DNA from: Chinchilla lanigera
Lineage: Eukaryota; Chordata; Mammalia; Rodentia; Chinchillidae
Direction of reading: 5' to 3'
DNA length: 64,000 nucleotides
Assembly: GCF_000276665.1 (NCBI RefSeq)
Contig: NW_004955472.1
Location: 6,839,793 to 6,903,792 of the forward strand
Shown: positions 46,375 through 57,399 of the stretch, in pieces
How positions within the stretch are numbered: position 1 is the stretch's first letter
Layout: each line of letters begins with the position of its first letter
Notes under the pieces: model-generated
Seen by the model: only the letters and a program-made list of their open reading frames with translations
What the model was told of the DNA's origin: nothing
Databases searched by the model: none
Program-made: the position numbers and the translations under genes

Positions 46375-46780
46375 GACTCAGGTGTGTCCCCAAATGCCCC
46401 CCAAGTGTGGTGACATGATACGGTGTTGGCTCCTGAGAGGTAGTGGGGTCAATGGCGGCATCGCCACCCTCAGCAGGAATGAACGCTGGCCTCACAGAGT
46501 GAGTCAGTTCTAACAAGGGTGAGTTGTTAAGAAAAACAAAGCAAAAACAACAAAAAGACTAAGCCTGGCCTCTGTTTCTTGCTCCCTGTCTCATCACGTG
46601 ACCTCTCCCTCTCCCACACACTCCTGCTATGGTGCCAGGTTGTGAAATCCTAGCCAGAGCCGGGCAGAAGCTGGCACCATCCTCTTGAACCTCCAGAACT
46701 GGGAGCTAAATAAACTTCACCTTTATATAAAATACCCAGGCTCGGATTTTTTATAGCAGCAGCAAACATACTAATATATC
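46375..46780 (+). mobile_element. MaLR LTR (MLT1/MST-like)
   Basis: GTGTGTCCCCAAATGCCCCC near the start, then TTGAACCTCCAGAACTGGGA, GCTAAATAAACTTCACCTTT (polyadenylation region) and the end AAATACCCAGGCTCGGATTT to CAGCAAACATACTAATAT. A 40-bp A/C-rich stretch at 46530-46560 is extra. Confidence 0.75.
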
Positions 46781-47454
46781 TTCCTGAAAGTAATTCTGCA
46801 GCCAGAGGTTCATCTTTTTTTTTATGTCATAAAAATTTAGCTTTTCTTCTTTGCTGCTGGTTTAAGAATTAATGTAACCTGAATCCTTATTTTTCATTCC
46901 ACTCCTTATTCTCCTGAAACCCTCTCCAGTTACTTCTCAGGCCAGTTGACCGATCTGTCCCTGATCCTCACTCTGCTCTTCTTTACAAAATAGGTTCTAC
47001 CTGCTTCAGTACCAAAATTATACTGCAGGCCTTCCAGGATAAGGTGGAAGGTAATGTTGAGCCCGTCTAGATTGCTTTTAACCAGAGTGCTCTATAGCTA
47101 CTTGAGCATGTTGCAGAGAAGAGCTTTGAGAAAACACCTGAACAGGCGGGATTCAGAACCTGCACCCTCATTTGAACCAGAGCAGCTGGACTTCTCTCTG
47201 CTTATACACTGAGCTTCCATGTAACATTTTATATGGGGAAAAGAGGAGGGGACTATGGAGCTAGAAAAACCATCATTTGGTATAATACTAATGTGGAAAC
47301 CTAGACCTAGGGAATGAGAATCCAGTGCTCATGAGTCGAAGGTCCCTAAACTATGTTTGGATAGAGTCATGCTGACTCAAGTGCACATACAAATCAGGTA
47401 AACCAATTCCCTACAAAGCTGTACTTCTGTTTATAATTATGACATCCTACTACC
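46781..47454. other. Unassigned stretch
   Basis: Nothing recognised. Confidence 0.5.
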
Positions 47455-47575
47455 AAATTTTAATGAATATATACATAGTAATGTGCACAAGTCAGTGGTT
47501 TTGAGAATAGTTAGATATATAACCAGTACCGCAAATGATTTTAAAACTGTTTTAATACTCCAGTGGGAAACCCCA
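47455..47575 (-). mobile_element. Possible antisense old L1 scrap
   Basis: AATATATACATAGTAATGTG, CACAAGTCAGTGGTTTTGAG and ATAACCAGTACCGCAAATGA resemble the same antisense ancient L1 3' segment as 42940. Confidence 0.4.
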
Positions 47576-47583
47576 TGACTTAT

Positions 47584-47790
47584 TTGATTGTGGTACGAGG
47601 AACCAAACCCAAGGCCTACATGCTAAACTACAGCCTTGGCACCTCTCCCCTTTTCTTAAAATTTTAAGATATGATCTCAATAAGTGATCAAATTGCCCCG
47701 GCTCAGCTCAAGCTGGCAGTTCTCCTGCATCAGACTTCCAGAGCTCTGGGATGATAGACATGCACTGCCATGCCCAGGATGTCAGCATCA
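47584..47790 (-). mobile_element. B4 SINE, old
   Basis: Antisense ID-like part (GGTACGAGGAACCAAACCCA, TGCTAAACTACAGCC) followed by a B1-like part (CAGTTCTCCTGCATCAGACT, CAGAGCTCTGGGATGATAGA). Strongly diverged. Confidence 0.65.
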
Positions 47791-47794
47791 CCTT

Positions 47795-48121
47795 CTCATT
47801 TGTCAATTATATATCTAATGAAGGACTTGTATCTAGACTAAATACAGACCTCTTACAACTCAAACAATAACCGAATTAAAAATGGGCAAAGGATCTGAAC
47901 AGATATTTCACCAAAGGAAGTATAAAAGTGACTTCTTAGCATATGAAGAGATAACCAATTTTCTTTAGTCATCAGAGAATAACAAATTAAAAACCACAAG
48001 GAAATGCTGTTGATACTCACTAGGATGGCAGTGATGAAAAGGACAGAAAATAACAGGTAATAACAAAATATATACACATGGGAAGCCTAACATATCCAAG
48101 TAGCCTTTCTGGAAAACAATT
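47795..48121 (+). mobile_element. Old L1 ORF2 relic, left part
   Basis: AAGGACTTGTATCTAGACTA, AAAAATGGGCAAAGGATCTG (47876), AGATATTTCACCAAAGGAAG, AATAACAAATTAAAAACCAC and CCTTTCTGGAAAACAATTTG follow late ORF2. Continues after the LTR at 48430. Confidence 0.8.
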
Positions 48122-48429
48122 TGTTTATTAATCAGCTTTCCTGTTCCCGAGATGTGATAGCTGACATTCAAATTTAAAGGAGAGGTTTAATTTGGTTCAT
48201 AGTTTTAGGGGAGTCAGTCATGGCGGGAGGACGTAGCAGAGCAAAGGTATTTAGTCACGATGACCTGGAAACACAGCAGGAGACACTGCCAGAGGGAAAG
48301 CAGCCAGAGACCGGATGTAGTATCCAAGGTCATGCCTCAGTGATCCGCCTACACCTAGAAGTGTGTTTTATTAATCCCCTCAGTGGCCCCTAAGCTGATT
48401 AATTTGGCACAGCTAAGCTTAACCACTAC
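48122..48429 (-). mobile_element. MaLR/ERVL-type LTR inside L1, antisense
   Basis: On the minus strand the right part holds CGCCATGACTGACTCCCCTA then AAACTATGAACCAAATTAAA and an end like 'cacagcaacaaaaagctgactaa' (GAACAGGAAAGCTGATTAAT). This is the 3' half pattern of MaLR-type LTRs. It interrupts L1 ORF2 exactly between 'gaaaacaattt' and 'ctggcagttc', so it is younger than that L1. Confidence 0.6.
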
Positions 48430-48860
48430 TCTGGCAGTTCTCACAAAGTTATGATGTAATAGATTTTCCATATGATCCAGCAGTTCTATTCCTAGGAGAT
48501 GTATCTACACAAAACCTGCATGTGAATGTGTATAGTGCTATGTCTCGTAATATCCTCAAAGAAATGAAGTATTGATATGTGCTTCAATATGGATGAACCT
48601 TGATGCTGTTATATGTGAAAAAAGAATTCACAGAAGTCCACTTGTTGCATGTTTCCATGTATATCAAGTAACCATAGAGGCAGAAAATGCATTAGTGCTT
48701 ACCAGGGGCTGAAGAATGGAGCAAATGAGAAGGCAATGCTTTTAATTCATTTACTACTTCAATTGGTTTCTGGTAGATTCTTTTGGATTTTGTATATATA
48801 AGATTGAGATAAATCTTATAAAAAGTTAGTTTTAGTTTTTCATTTCCAATCTGTAAGCCT
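48430..48860 (+). mobile_element. Old L1 ORF2 end and 3' UTR relic
   Basis: CTGGCAGTTCTCACAAAGTT, ATATGATCCAGCAGTTCTAT, GAAATGAAGTATTGATATGT, AATATGGATGAACCTTGATG and TTACCAGGGGCTGAAGAATG give the ORF2 C-terminus, then the 3' UTR. Confidence 0.85.
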
Positions 48861-49108
48861 TTTATTTGTTGTTTACCCTTAATTGCTTTTGTAAGAGCTC
48901 TGGTACAATGTTAAATAGCAATACTAAGAGTAGAGTTACATTTCTTTGATAACGTTCACTGATTTAAAGAGATGATAGCTGTGCCTTCTTTGTTATATTT
49001 GCATAGGGTACATGACTTGTTGTACAGCTCTTCGATCTTTAGGTGGTTTGTGAGTGGTACCTTGCTAAAACAGAAGGAATTCTAAACCAGGAGCCAGAAA
49101 AATCTAGC
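48861..49108. other. Unassigned spacer
   Basis: Possibly decayed L1. Nothing diagnostic. Confidence 0.35.
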
Positions 49109-49125
49109 CTGTAATTCTGATTTCT

Positions 49126-49234
49126 TTTTTTTTTGTTTTGTTTTGTTTTTGTTTTTTCTCCGGTACCGGGAACCGAACTCACGACCTTGCGCTTGCCAGG
49201 CAGGCGCTTTGCCGCTGAGCTAAATCCCCAGCCC
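49126..49234 (-). mobile_element. ID SINE, young, 17-bp TSD
   Basis: Antisense full-length ID with a T-rich tail interrupted by G (TTTTGTTTTG), palindrome CCGGTACCGG at 49160-49169, and CTGAGCTAAATCCCCAGCCC end. Perfect target duplication CTGTAATTCTGATTTCT at 49109-49125 and 49235-49251. All ID CpGs appear retained. Confidence 0.97.
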
Positions 49235-49345
49235 CTGTAATTCTGATTTCTATTGTTACTTTGACCAAGTCACTTGTGCGTTTTCACACAAGTGAAAGGC
49301 AGAATTGTGGTTGCGTATCCAACCATCAGAAAGTGGTTATGGAAA

Positions 49346-49548
49346 TAAAATACACTAGGCTTGGGGCACACATCTGGAATCCTAGCACTCTGAGGGCGTT
49401 GAGGTAGGAGGATTGCAAGCTCAAGCCCAGTATAGGCAATTTAGTGACTTGAAGACCTTGTTTCAAAGTTAAAAAAAAAAAAAATTGAAGGGCTAGGGAT
49501 GTCAGTGCAAAGGCCCTAGGTTCAGTGACCAGTAACCTCCCCTCTCCA
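49346..49548 (+). mobile_element. B4 SINE, old
   Basis: B1-like left part (TGGAATCCTAGCACTCTGAG, TTGAGGTAGGAGGATTGCAA), A-rich linker at 49470-49484, then an ID-like part (GGGCTAGGGATGTCAGTGCA, GCCCTAGGTTCAGTGACC). Confidence 0.75.
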
Positions 49549-50764
49549 CGCACACATGCACATGCACACAGAAAAGGAAAGGAAGGAGGAAAGGAGAAGG
49601 AGAGGAATGCAATACTTAGGAAACCATAGATTAGAAAAGTGTGATAATACTTAGGATGCCATAGATTACCCTGCAACTCTTCATTGTTTCAACTGTACAG
49701 ATTCTTAATAGTGTGAATTGTTGGAATTAACTTTAAAAATGATGCAAATAATCCCTTCATATTTTCTCCACCACTTTATTCTACTCGTAAGGGCACCTTG
49801 TGACTGAGAAGGGGATCGCCGAGGCGGGAGAGGGGTGGAAAGCAGCTGAGCGATAGCTGCGCCAGGACTTGTGCAGCAGAACCGTTCCCACCGTCCCAAT
49901 CAGGCAGTGCTGTCTTCGGTCCTTCTCAGAACTCAAAGCAGGATTCTGCTAGCATGGCCCGACCAGAGGGGTAGGAGGTACACAGGACAGTGGCCACAGA
50001 GCTCTTAGCCGCTGAATCCTGTCTTTCACAGCGGTCCACTCCTCCTGTGGAGTGTGCTGGTTTTCCTACATTTAATTACCCCACTCTTGCTCTGCAGAGC
50101 GCACTTCATTTTCTTCCTCTGATCAGTGTAAAAACCTTTCTACTTTTCCACCTGTCTTGACCAGTTCTATGTTCACGACAGAAAGAACCTAGGAACCACC
50201 TAGAGGAGTCCCCAGCACCTAGAACCCAGTAACACCAAGGCTTTTTATATTAGCTCCCAATGGAACCATTTTAGCATTCTAGAAATAAAGACAAATGGGC
50301 CTGTTTTCATGGAGAGAAAGAAACTTAGAAGGATCTTTTCACAGTCAAGCTTACTGCGCATTTTTGGAAGTAATCTGGACAACTCTATTTGGTATCGGTC
50401 CATTGCTTCGTTTGAATCATGCGTGACTCTTTTTGCTCTTCTGTCCTTCCTCTTCGAACATGCAATTATTATCCATTCATCTTGAAATGATTCTCTGAGG
50501 TTTCTGTGACTATTGTGAATTTCCATATTTTCTGCATCTTAAGTCACTCTGGAACAGATTGTAAGCCCTGGACACATGGATAGAGACTCTACTCTGTTTC
50601 TTAAGTAAAGGAGTTGGCTGGACGCCCTGCCTCTGAGCTACTTTCCACATAAGTGCCTATCTATACAAGTCAGTTACTCTATGTTTTATGCATGATTGTT
50701 TTAAAATTGAGTTTTGGGCTATAAAGCTTAAACGGAAACTAACAGACTAAATCACAAGAGACCA
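49549..50764. other. Unassigned stretch
   Basis: Purine-rich AAAGGAAGGAGG at 49570-49610. No gene. The 93-codon minus frame at 50245-50526 has no recognisable family. Confidence 0.45.
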
Positions 50765-50830
50765 GGTTATATTTCATCTCTGTATCCTTGGTACTTAGTT
50801 CAGTGTCTAACACATATTAGGTGTTAGAGT
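50765..50830 (+). repeat. L2 3'-end fossil
   Basis: TTCATCTCTGTATCCTTGGT then CAGTGTCTAACACATATTAG and GGTGTTAG, the terminal L2 motif order. Confidence 0.6.
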
Positions 50831-50904
50831 CAGGATTTGCAAGGGAAACAATTTAATATAAGACACATAATTTATGAGATTATTTTATAGTAGTCACCCA
50901 AAGA

Positions 50905-51170
50905 GTGAAATACAAAGGAGTGCGGGAAATCTGTCCACACGCTAAAGACCCAAAGAATCCAGCTGAGGGCCTGTCCTCCACGAGTGCACCTGAAGACCTA
51001 AAGCCCATGACAATGGCCCTGACGAGTCCAACTGGAGGCCTAGAGCCCATGACAATGTCTCATGCAAGCCTATTTCATGACTCTGTCCTGGGAAGGTCCG
51101 AAGTTCAGTGGTGGAAGCTAGAAATTCAGTGCCAGCAGGATGAAGAATTTATGCAAGCAGGCTGAGGGAT
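50905..51170 (+). repeat. Segment with 42-bp in-frame repeats
   Basis: AGCCCATGACAATG occurs at 51002-51015 and 51044-51057, a 42-bp period; a more decayed unit lies just upstream (from about 50958). The 86-codon frame spans it, and the repeat encodes EDLKPMTMALTSPT / GGLEPMTM. I recognise no protein family and cannot tell an old transposon piece from a minisatellite. Not called as a gene. Confidence 0.4.
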
Positions 51171-51829
51171 CTACACTGGAGCCAGGAAGCAACACTCAAG
51201 GTAAGGACCAGAGCTCCCCCAAAAAGTACCTCCGCCATCCACAGCAACAGAGAGATCCCAAGCTTCTCCAGTGATAACAGCTGAGTTCATATCAGGAAAG
51301 CCAGTGTGACAAGCTCCTCCAGGAAAACCAGCAGCCCCAAGAGAATGAAAAGCTCCCTAACAGCACCACTTCTTCTCCAGATCTCCTTTTTGTTTTGCTG
51401 GCCACACTCCTCAGGTGGGTCCTCCACACCCAGCACCACGCTGATTCAGTTCTGCTGCGTGCTACAAGTTGACCATCAGTTGTCAATCTATTGTATTAGG
51501 TATTCACAAATGCTGCAGGAATGAATGAGTGAAGGAATGAATTGAGTGAGACTAGCTCAGTGTATGTGGATTAGCTCTTTTGTAAGTTTGTGCAATCATG
51601 AATATTTGTTGAGTATTGCTGCTCAGTTTTAGTGGAAGGCATTTCTCAGACAGACCTAAGGAGGCTGATATACGATAAATATTTTTAGCATTTCTTATTC
51701 AGCTACGGAGATCCTGAGATGGCTGCATCCTTGAAATTTTCATTTCAGGAAGAATGCCTTAAGAAAGAACACATCACTAGAAGTGTTTCCTGATAAGAGT
51801 TTTCATCTTTTCTTGAGAGATCATTGTAG
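51171..51829. other. Unassigned stretch
   Basis: Nothing recognised. (GAATGA)-like words at 51520-51542. Confidence 0.45.
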
Positions 51830-52970
51830 TCCTACTGGAGCAAGAGAGGCCATGGTTAAAAGAGTCTGTTTGAAATTAATATGCATATCAAGTTCATGAT
51901 TAACATTACATTTTATGGAGAGCTCGAATTTCTGAACAAAAAAATAATCTTTTGCCTCCCTAGAGTTAAGCTTATGTTCTATTTTCTATACTTTTGATCT
52001 GATGCAAGTCATTTAAAATAGTTCTATAAATTTTCCATCTAGCTCTCAATGGCTGAATTCAAGCTGTATAAATTATTTCAATCCCAAGTCATTTATAAAA
52101 GCAATCTCCCCTCTTCCATCCTCTCATCCTCCTTCGCTGTTTTGATCTCTTGTAAGGATTATTTTTAAATCTTAGGTAAGGATTTTTTTTCAATTCTCAA
52201 TAGGTCTGTGTTTTCTATGACTTTTTCCCCATTTAAAATTGACTTTGTGATTGCGTTTCAGTTTTGCATTCGGCGTTCCTTGTTTTGATTGATAAATGTT
52301 TGCCAGAAATATAATCTACTCTTATGCTTTTCTCCTCCTTTTTTTTCTCCCTGAAGGAGCTTTGCATGGGGAGCAAAGCTCTCCTGATAACACTGGAAAT
52401 AAATCTTAATGTCTCTGCCCTCTGATAGGCTGAGGCCGTATCATTCTTCCTTTTGCCCCCGTGATAATTGCTTATCAGTACAAACACGCCTGTTCATATG
52501 ATTCCAATGCCACCAGGGTTTACATTGCTAGAAAGATAGACAGCAAGCGTAGTCCACTGAATCTGTTAATGCCTTTAATAAAAATGAGACAAAGAAAGAA
52601 CACTGAGCCGGGCTGACTGTCTCAAAACAATAAGACCATTTTTGCATTTTTGGAAGCTTGCTTACAGAGGTACCCTCTCCCTTGGCTTTAATTTAGCTCC
52701 CCTGGAAAGGAAGGATTTGCAAGATATGTTTCTGTCAAAGGTGCAATCAGAATTAAAGATTACAGATTAAAACATATTCAAATGTACTGTTAGTTTTACT
52801 GCCCTTGGCAACTGAAAGGGATCTCAGATTAAAATCAGCCAAACATACCCTCAAAACAAACAGGTCTTCAACACACTTGGGAGCAGCTGCACTGTCTAAA
52901 CAAAACTTTTAAAAGAAAGTGAACTGTCAGTTTATAAAATAAGTATACCAGTTTGCAGCACTGAACACCA
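51830..52970. other. Repeat-free candidate regulatory stretch
   Basis: Over 1.1 kb without any recognised repeat, rich in TAAT, GATAA and ATTA words (for example TGATAATTGCTTATCAGTAC near 52461). It holds a perfect 9-bp hairpin at 52357-52381. The texture fits conserved developmental noncoding DNA; conservation cannot be measured here. Confidence 0.3.
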
Positions 52971-53814
52971 AATGTCCTGGGATATCTAGGGAATTAGATA
53001 CCAACAAACAGCCAAAGGGGATGAGGTAGCAGAACTAGCAGGAAGGGGAAGGAACAAACACAGGGAAAACAGTATTTGGAGCCTGTCTTCTTTGTTGGCC
53101 GGTCATCTCAGAGCTGGAGAGCAGACAGGGTGCTTCCTTCACCACGCCAGGATAGAACACATGGACACCAAACTGCCTAAGTTTGAAAACTGCACTTGTT
53201 CTAAACTTCTGAAAGGTCCGCAGTGGACACAAACACTGCAGAAGAGTGGGCTGACGTAACTATCTGTGACTACGGACCAGTGATGCTGTACGACCCCAGC
53301 AGATCACAGTGTCCAGAGAGTGAAATGTTGACCGGCTTTAGAGTCATGTGCTTTGGGAAAACTGATTAGAATTTTTCCTTTTGCAGGGACAGAAACAGCA
53401 GTAGCCTGTCCCTTTCAGAAACACTGCTTAACTAAGTGCATCGTGGAAATTTCCTCTTGCATAATGAAGACACTTAACTGCAAGTGTCTGAAACAAACAA
53501 ACAAAAAACTCCTCCATATCCATGACTAGATGTTATTCCCGGATGTCTTGATGGTTTTAAAAATAATGTCAAGTGGAAACACAAATCCATTTCTGGAAGG
53601 AGCTTCTGCTGTATACATACGTGCTACAAAACTCAGGGATTCCTGCTGTACCCTGCTTGAGCCCTTAGGGAACCTCCCACAGTTCTACTCCCCCCATGTC
53701 CCGGTTTCCAGTGTTGGCCTACTTACTGTCTAGTTCCCGTTCAGATGGTCGTTTCTCTCACCTGTCTTCAAACACCAGCTCAAATTCACTTGGACTTCAA
53801 TAATCAGTCCAGGA
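52971..53814. other. Unassigned stretch
   Basis: No repeat or gene recognised. (CAAA)n-type run at 53492-53508. Confidence 0.5.
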
Positions 53815-53995
53815 GATTTTCCTGAGTACTCACTGTAGGCCAAACTCTCGGGATGAAACAGCATACAGACAGACCTGGCCTACTCACACGGTCTTTCTGG
53901 TCTCCAAAGAAGACATCTGTTAATCAGGTAGCTACACAAATGCACCATTTCATCCTGGCCAGAGGTTACAAAGGAGTGAGGCGTCTAAGAGAACA
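53815..53995 (+). repeat. Ancient mammal-wide repeat, class uncertain
   Basis: GAGTACTCACTGTAGGCCAA, then AAACAGCATACAGACAGACC and AGTGAGGCGTCTAAGAGAAC follow the family described at 1915 and 29056. Confidence 0.5.
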
Positions 53996-54144
53996 TAACA
54001 GGGAACCTGCTCTAGCCTGAAATTCTTTTCTGACTTAGGCATTACTTAGCACATGCTCTTCATACTGTCAATGAATATATGAATTCGAAGTGAATTCAAA
54101 CTAAAGGACAAAACATAAAATGCCATGTGTTCTACATCCTCTTG

Positions 54145-54236
54145 TTTTTTTTTTTTTTCTTCCAGTACCAGGAATCGAACTCACGACCTTGCGTTTGCCA
54201 GGCAGGTGCTTTGACTCTGAGCTAAATCCCAAGCCC
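54145..54236 (-). mobile_element. ID SINE, 13-bp TSD
   Basis: Antisense ID: about 15 T, CCAGTACCAGGAATCGAACT, CGACCTTGCGTTTGCCAGGC, CTCTGAGCTAAATCCCAAGC. Target duplication CTACATYCTCTTG at 54132-54144 and 54237-54249, with one difference. Confidence 0.95.
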
Positions 54237-54249
54237 CTACATTCTCTTG

Positions 54250-54504
54250 GAGTGAGAAATGAGTGAAATGATTCAATCCATGACTGAAGTAGTGACATTA
54301 TTTAAAGAAATTTTCTTTGCAAATTCTTTATCATATTCTTTTAAATTCTTCTTGAATTCCTAGTGTATATATTACTCCAACATAACTGGGTGATGCATAT
54401 ACTAAATGAGCATTGTAAGAAAGGTCGGGACCTAGGTTACAAACTGGCTTTGATTTGTCAGGAAGCATATCCTTGGAAACTGATTATTTATTTTTAAACT
54501 AAAG
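54250..54504. other. Unassigned spacer
   Basis: Nothing recognised. Confidence 0.5.
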
Positions 54505-54633
54505 TCAAATCAGTTCAACAAACTTCTACTGAGCATATACTGTTTGTACTGCACTATGCTATGTGCCATGGAAGAAACAAAAATGAATCAGAAAAATAAC
54601 TGTACCTTTAAAGAACAAGTAGTCTGTTTTCTT
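54505..54633 (+). repeat. Ancient mammal-wide repeat, first part
   Basis: CTTCTACTGAGCATATACTG, GCACTATGCTATGTGCCATG, AAACAAAAATGAATCAGAAA and AGAACAAGTAGTCTG follow the same ancient family. It is cut by the B4 that follows. Confidence 0.6.
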
Positions 54634-54776
54634 TTGAGGTGCCAAGGATTGTACTCAGGCCTCACACGCGTTAGGCAAGCAGTCTCCACTGAGCTGTATC
54701 ACCAGCCCTTTTTAAATTTTTATGTTCGGATAATGCTACAGGCTCCTAAGAAACCGAGATTACAGGCATGCTAAAT
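54634..54776 (-). mobile_element. B4 SINE, old
   Basis: Antisense ID-like part (GAGGTGCCAAGGATTGTACT, CACTGAGCTGTATCACCAGC) then a short B1-like part (CTACAGGCTCCTAAGAAACC, GAGATTACAGGCATGCTAAA). Confidence 0.75.
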
Positions 54777-55371
54777 TTAAGTGATATACTTTAATGTATT
54801 GCTAGGTGTTTTAAATTAAAATATATAAAGAAAACACACAGTGCTTGTGTTCACTTTATTTGTGGAAACTTCCCACAATAGGAAGGGATTAATTTCATTT
54901 ATAGATGGTTGGATAAACACTTAAAGGCAAAATCCGTATCAACAAACTAGATTAATAAGGAGCTAATGATGAGGGTATTTCAAGGAGGATGTAATACAAG
55001 TTACATTTTTTGTACCAAAGGCTACTTCATTTATTTCATTCTTCCAAAAAGAAAACCTGTTATCCTTGGGTTAAATTGTTCAATGGGTTTGAATTAACTT
55101 TATTTTCAAGCAAGTATATTTGCATTTACTCAGTATTGGTACATAATGGTGTTCAAAGGAGAATCAAGATGATTAGTTTATAGGTACTTATACCTCTGCC
55201 TGTGCGTAGGCTTGGTTATCATGGTCCCTGATGAAAAGACTAGGTAGCTCTGTATATAAAGCAGTATTCAGTGTGATCATAATATAGTGCAAAAGTACAT
55301 GACATTACAACTTCAGTTATTTCAGAAATGTGTAAGAGTACAAACACTGAATGAGAACATAGAAAATAAAA
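54777..55371. other. Unassigned stretch
   Basis: Nothing recognised. Confidence 0.5.
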
Positions 55372-55468
55372 TCACTTTGTAGCCCAGGCTGTTCTTGAAC
55401 TTGTAGCAGTCCTCCTCCCTCAGCCTTCTCAGTGGTGGGATTACAGGTGTGTGCCACCATGCCCGGCT
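55372..55468 (-). mobile_element. B1 SINE, truncated
   Basis: Antisense B1 left two thirds: CACTTTGTAGCCCAGGCTGT, CAGTCCTCCTCCCTCAGCCT, GCCACCATGCCCGGCTCA. The tail-side part is missing. Confidence 0.9.
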
Positions 55469-56505
55469 CATGAGCCTCAGTTTTTTAAATATGGGAACCG
55501 AGAGGCATAATCTATTTGATCTCTAACGTCCTTCCTGCTCTGCTATGCCATAATTTGGAACGGTCTCTAAGATATCTCTTGACTTAGCAACTCTACAGGT
55601 CTATGGATCTGTTAGATCAGTAGCTGCTTGGGGCTGCTGGCTGGATCCCTAGAGGCTGTGTGTAGGCTTGGGGCTGGTAGAGCATCAGAGAGCAGGACAG
55701 TGGGAACCGCCAGCCTGCTTCAGAGCAGCTCACTTTGATCTATTTTAGATGTTGGTCTGCTGAGTAAGATTTTGTTTGAAGAAAGGGTTCTGTAGTTAAA
55801 ACAAAGTTTTAAAAACCTCAGTTACAGATTTTAAGACTTTCTTTAAAGATATGTAAAAATTTGGTGATGGTGATTATGGATCCCAAGCATATAACGTCTA
55901 GAAATAAGAAAGATTAGCTTGCTGTATGATGATAAATTAATCTCAATATTTTATAACAGTAATTTGGAATCAATTGTCTCATGAGAGGTGCCAGCTTTCG
56001 TGGTGGTCCGCCCAAGAATTAAGCTGACGTGGCAGGAGAAGGCGAGTAATCAAAGGAGACTAGGTTCTAAATTAATTTCGGGTATTTAACAGTGCAGCAG
56101 CTCCTGAGAGTCTGGGTGAATTCCTACCATGCTACCGTGAAGGAAAATATCGGCAGTTATTGAATGTTAGCTGTGCTTTCTTGGCTAATAAAGAAATTCT
56201 TGTCAGTTTAATGGCACTGTTCCAATTTTTAAAACTTCTACAAGTCTGTCAGATCAAACAATGTCAAACTGTATAGCACGTGGCACAGGGCTGGGTGCTC
56301 ACGCGGCTATTCAATAAATGTCTGACTGAACTGGGTGTCGGGAATGCGTAAGTCGTATCTCAGAAAATAAAGGCAGTCATTTAGTAAGCACAGAACTATG
56401 CAAAAGTCCTGTATCTAAAGAATGAATTATTCTCCATAATATCTTTATTAAAAAATTTAATCAAATCTCATCGATTAAATGAAACTCCTAAAGAATGAAC
56501 CAAAG
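55469..56505. other. Unassigned stretch
   Basis: The 56290-56330 part (CTATTCAATAAATGTCTGAC) resembles an L2/MIR terminus. Otherwise nothing. Confidence 0.45.
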
Positions 56506-56591
56506 GGCTGCGGATATAGCTCAGTGGCACAAGCGTTTGCCTGGTAAGCGCAAGGTCCTGAGTTCGATTCCTGGTACAAAAAAAAAAAAAG
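56506..56591 (+). mobile_element. ID SINE
   Basis: GGGCTGCGGATATAGCTCAG, AGCGCAAGGTCCTGAGTTCG, ATTCCTGGTAC and about 13 A. It lacks the last bases of the palindromic end. No clear target duplication seen. Confidence 0.93.
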
Positions 56592-56714
56592 GAAGGGTGC
56601 CTTAAAGAAAATGACCCATAATCTCCCTTTTTTTTCTGTTTTCCCCTCTTTTAGTCCTGTAAATACCACTATTTGGCTGTACTATATGTTGAATCCCTTT
56701 TTGAAGGCTACTCT

Positions 56715-56772
56715 GTTATAATGTTTATTATAACATTATAATTGTAATGTTATAATATCTGTTATAATGTTT
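56715..56772. repeat. AT-rich inverted and direct repeats
   Basis: TTATAATGTT (56716-56725) pairs with AACATTATAA (56732-56741) across a 6-base loop. GTTATAATGTTT recurs at 56761-56772. Confidence 0.85.
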
Positions 56773-56795
56773 CAGTGGAAAATGTATCACAAGAT

Positions 56796-56940
56796 GCGAG
56801 CGCTCACCGTTGATTTCGGAACAGTGCTGGCCGAGGGGCGCCTCCCCCACTGACTGCGCGCTCTCCTGGCGCTTTCTGGGTTGACGTGAAAGGTTCAGGT
56901 TCTCGTTCACTCGCATACGGGCTATTCACTGAACGTATCT
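56796..56940. promoter_or_regulatory. Short CpG cluster
   Basis: Fourteen CpG dinucleotides in about 145 bases (GCGAGCGCTCACCG, GCGCGCTCTCCTGGCGC, CTCGCATACGGG), against a CpG-poor surround. Too short for a standard CpG island. Not derived from a SINE that I can recognise. Confidence 0.4.
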
Positions 56941-57399
56941 TGCTAGGTGTCAAGAATCAGTATCACATCATTGTTGCCTATCTGAGAAAGAGACTTCAGA
57001 AAACAATCCCACCTCCTCAAAAGCTCACTTCAAGTACGGTAGCAGCAATTATGTGACTTCGAGCGTACAGGATCTAATATTCAGTGACAACAGAATTTTG
57101 TTATTTACAGCCTGTTCTGCCCCTAAAAATTTATGGACCGTTTCAATTATATCTGTGTTAAGTAACATTTATTTGAGAGGCCGCAAGTCCTGAAGTCAGC
57201 GTCTTACCTCTCTTTATCTATAACATTCATTTGGACACTCTTTCACCGGATTTATAAATATTCACTAAAATACACGCTAACCTCTCTAACGGCTCAGAGG
57301 AAGATTTCTGGCAGGGCAGCCCCGACACTTGAGTGGTGGTCTCTACCAGGGAGACACCAGAGGGAAAAAGTGAACCACCGCAAATTCATGGCCTCCAGG
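56941..57399. other. Unassigned stretch between CpG clusters
   Basis: No repeat recognised; scattered CpGs remain. Confidence 0.4.
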
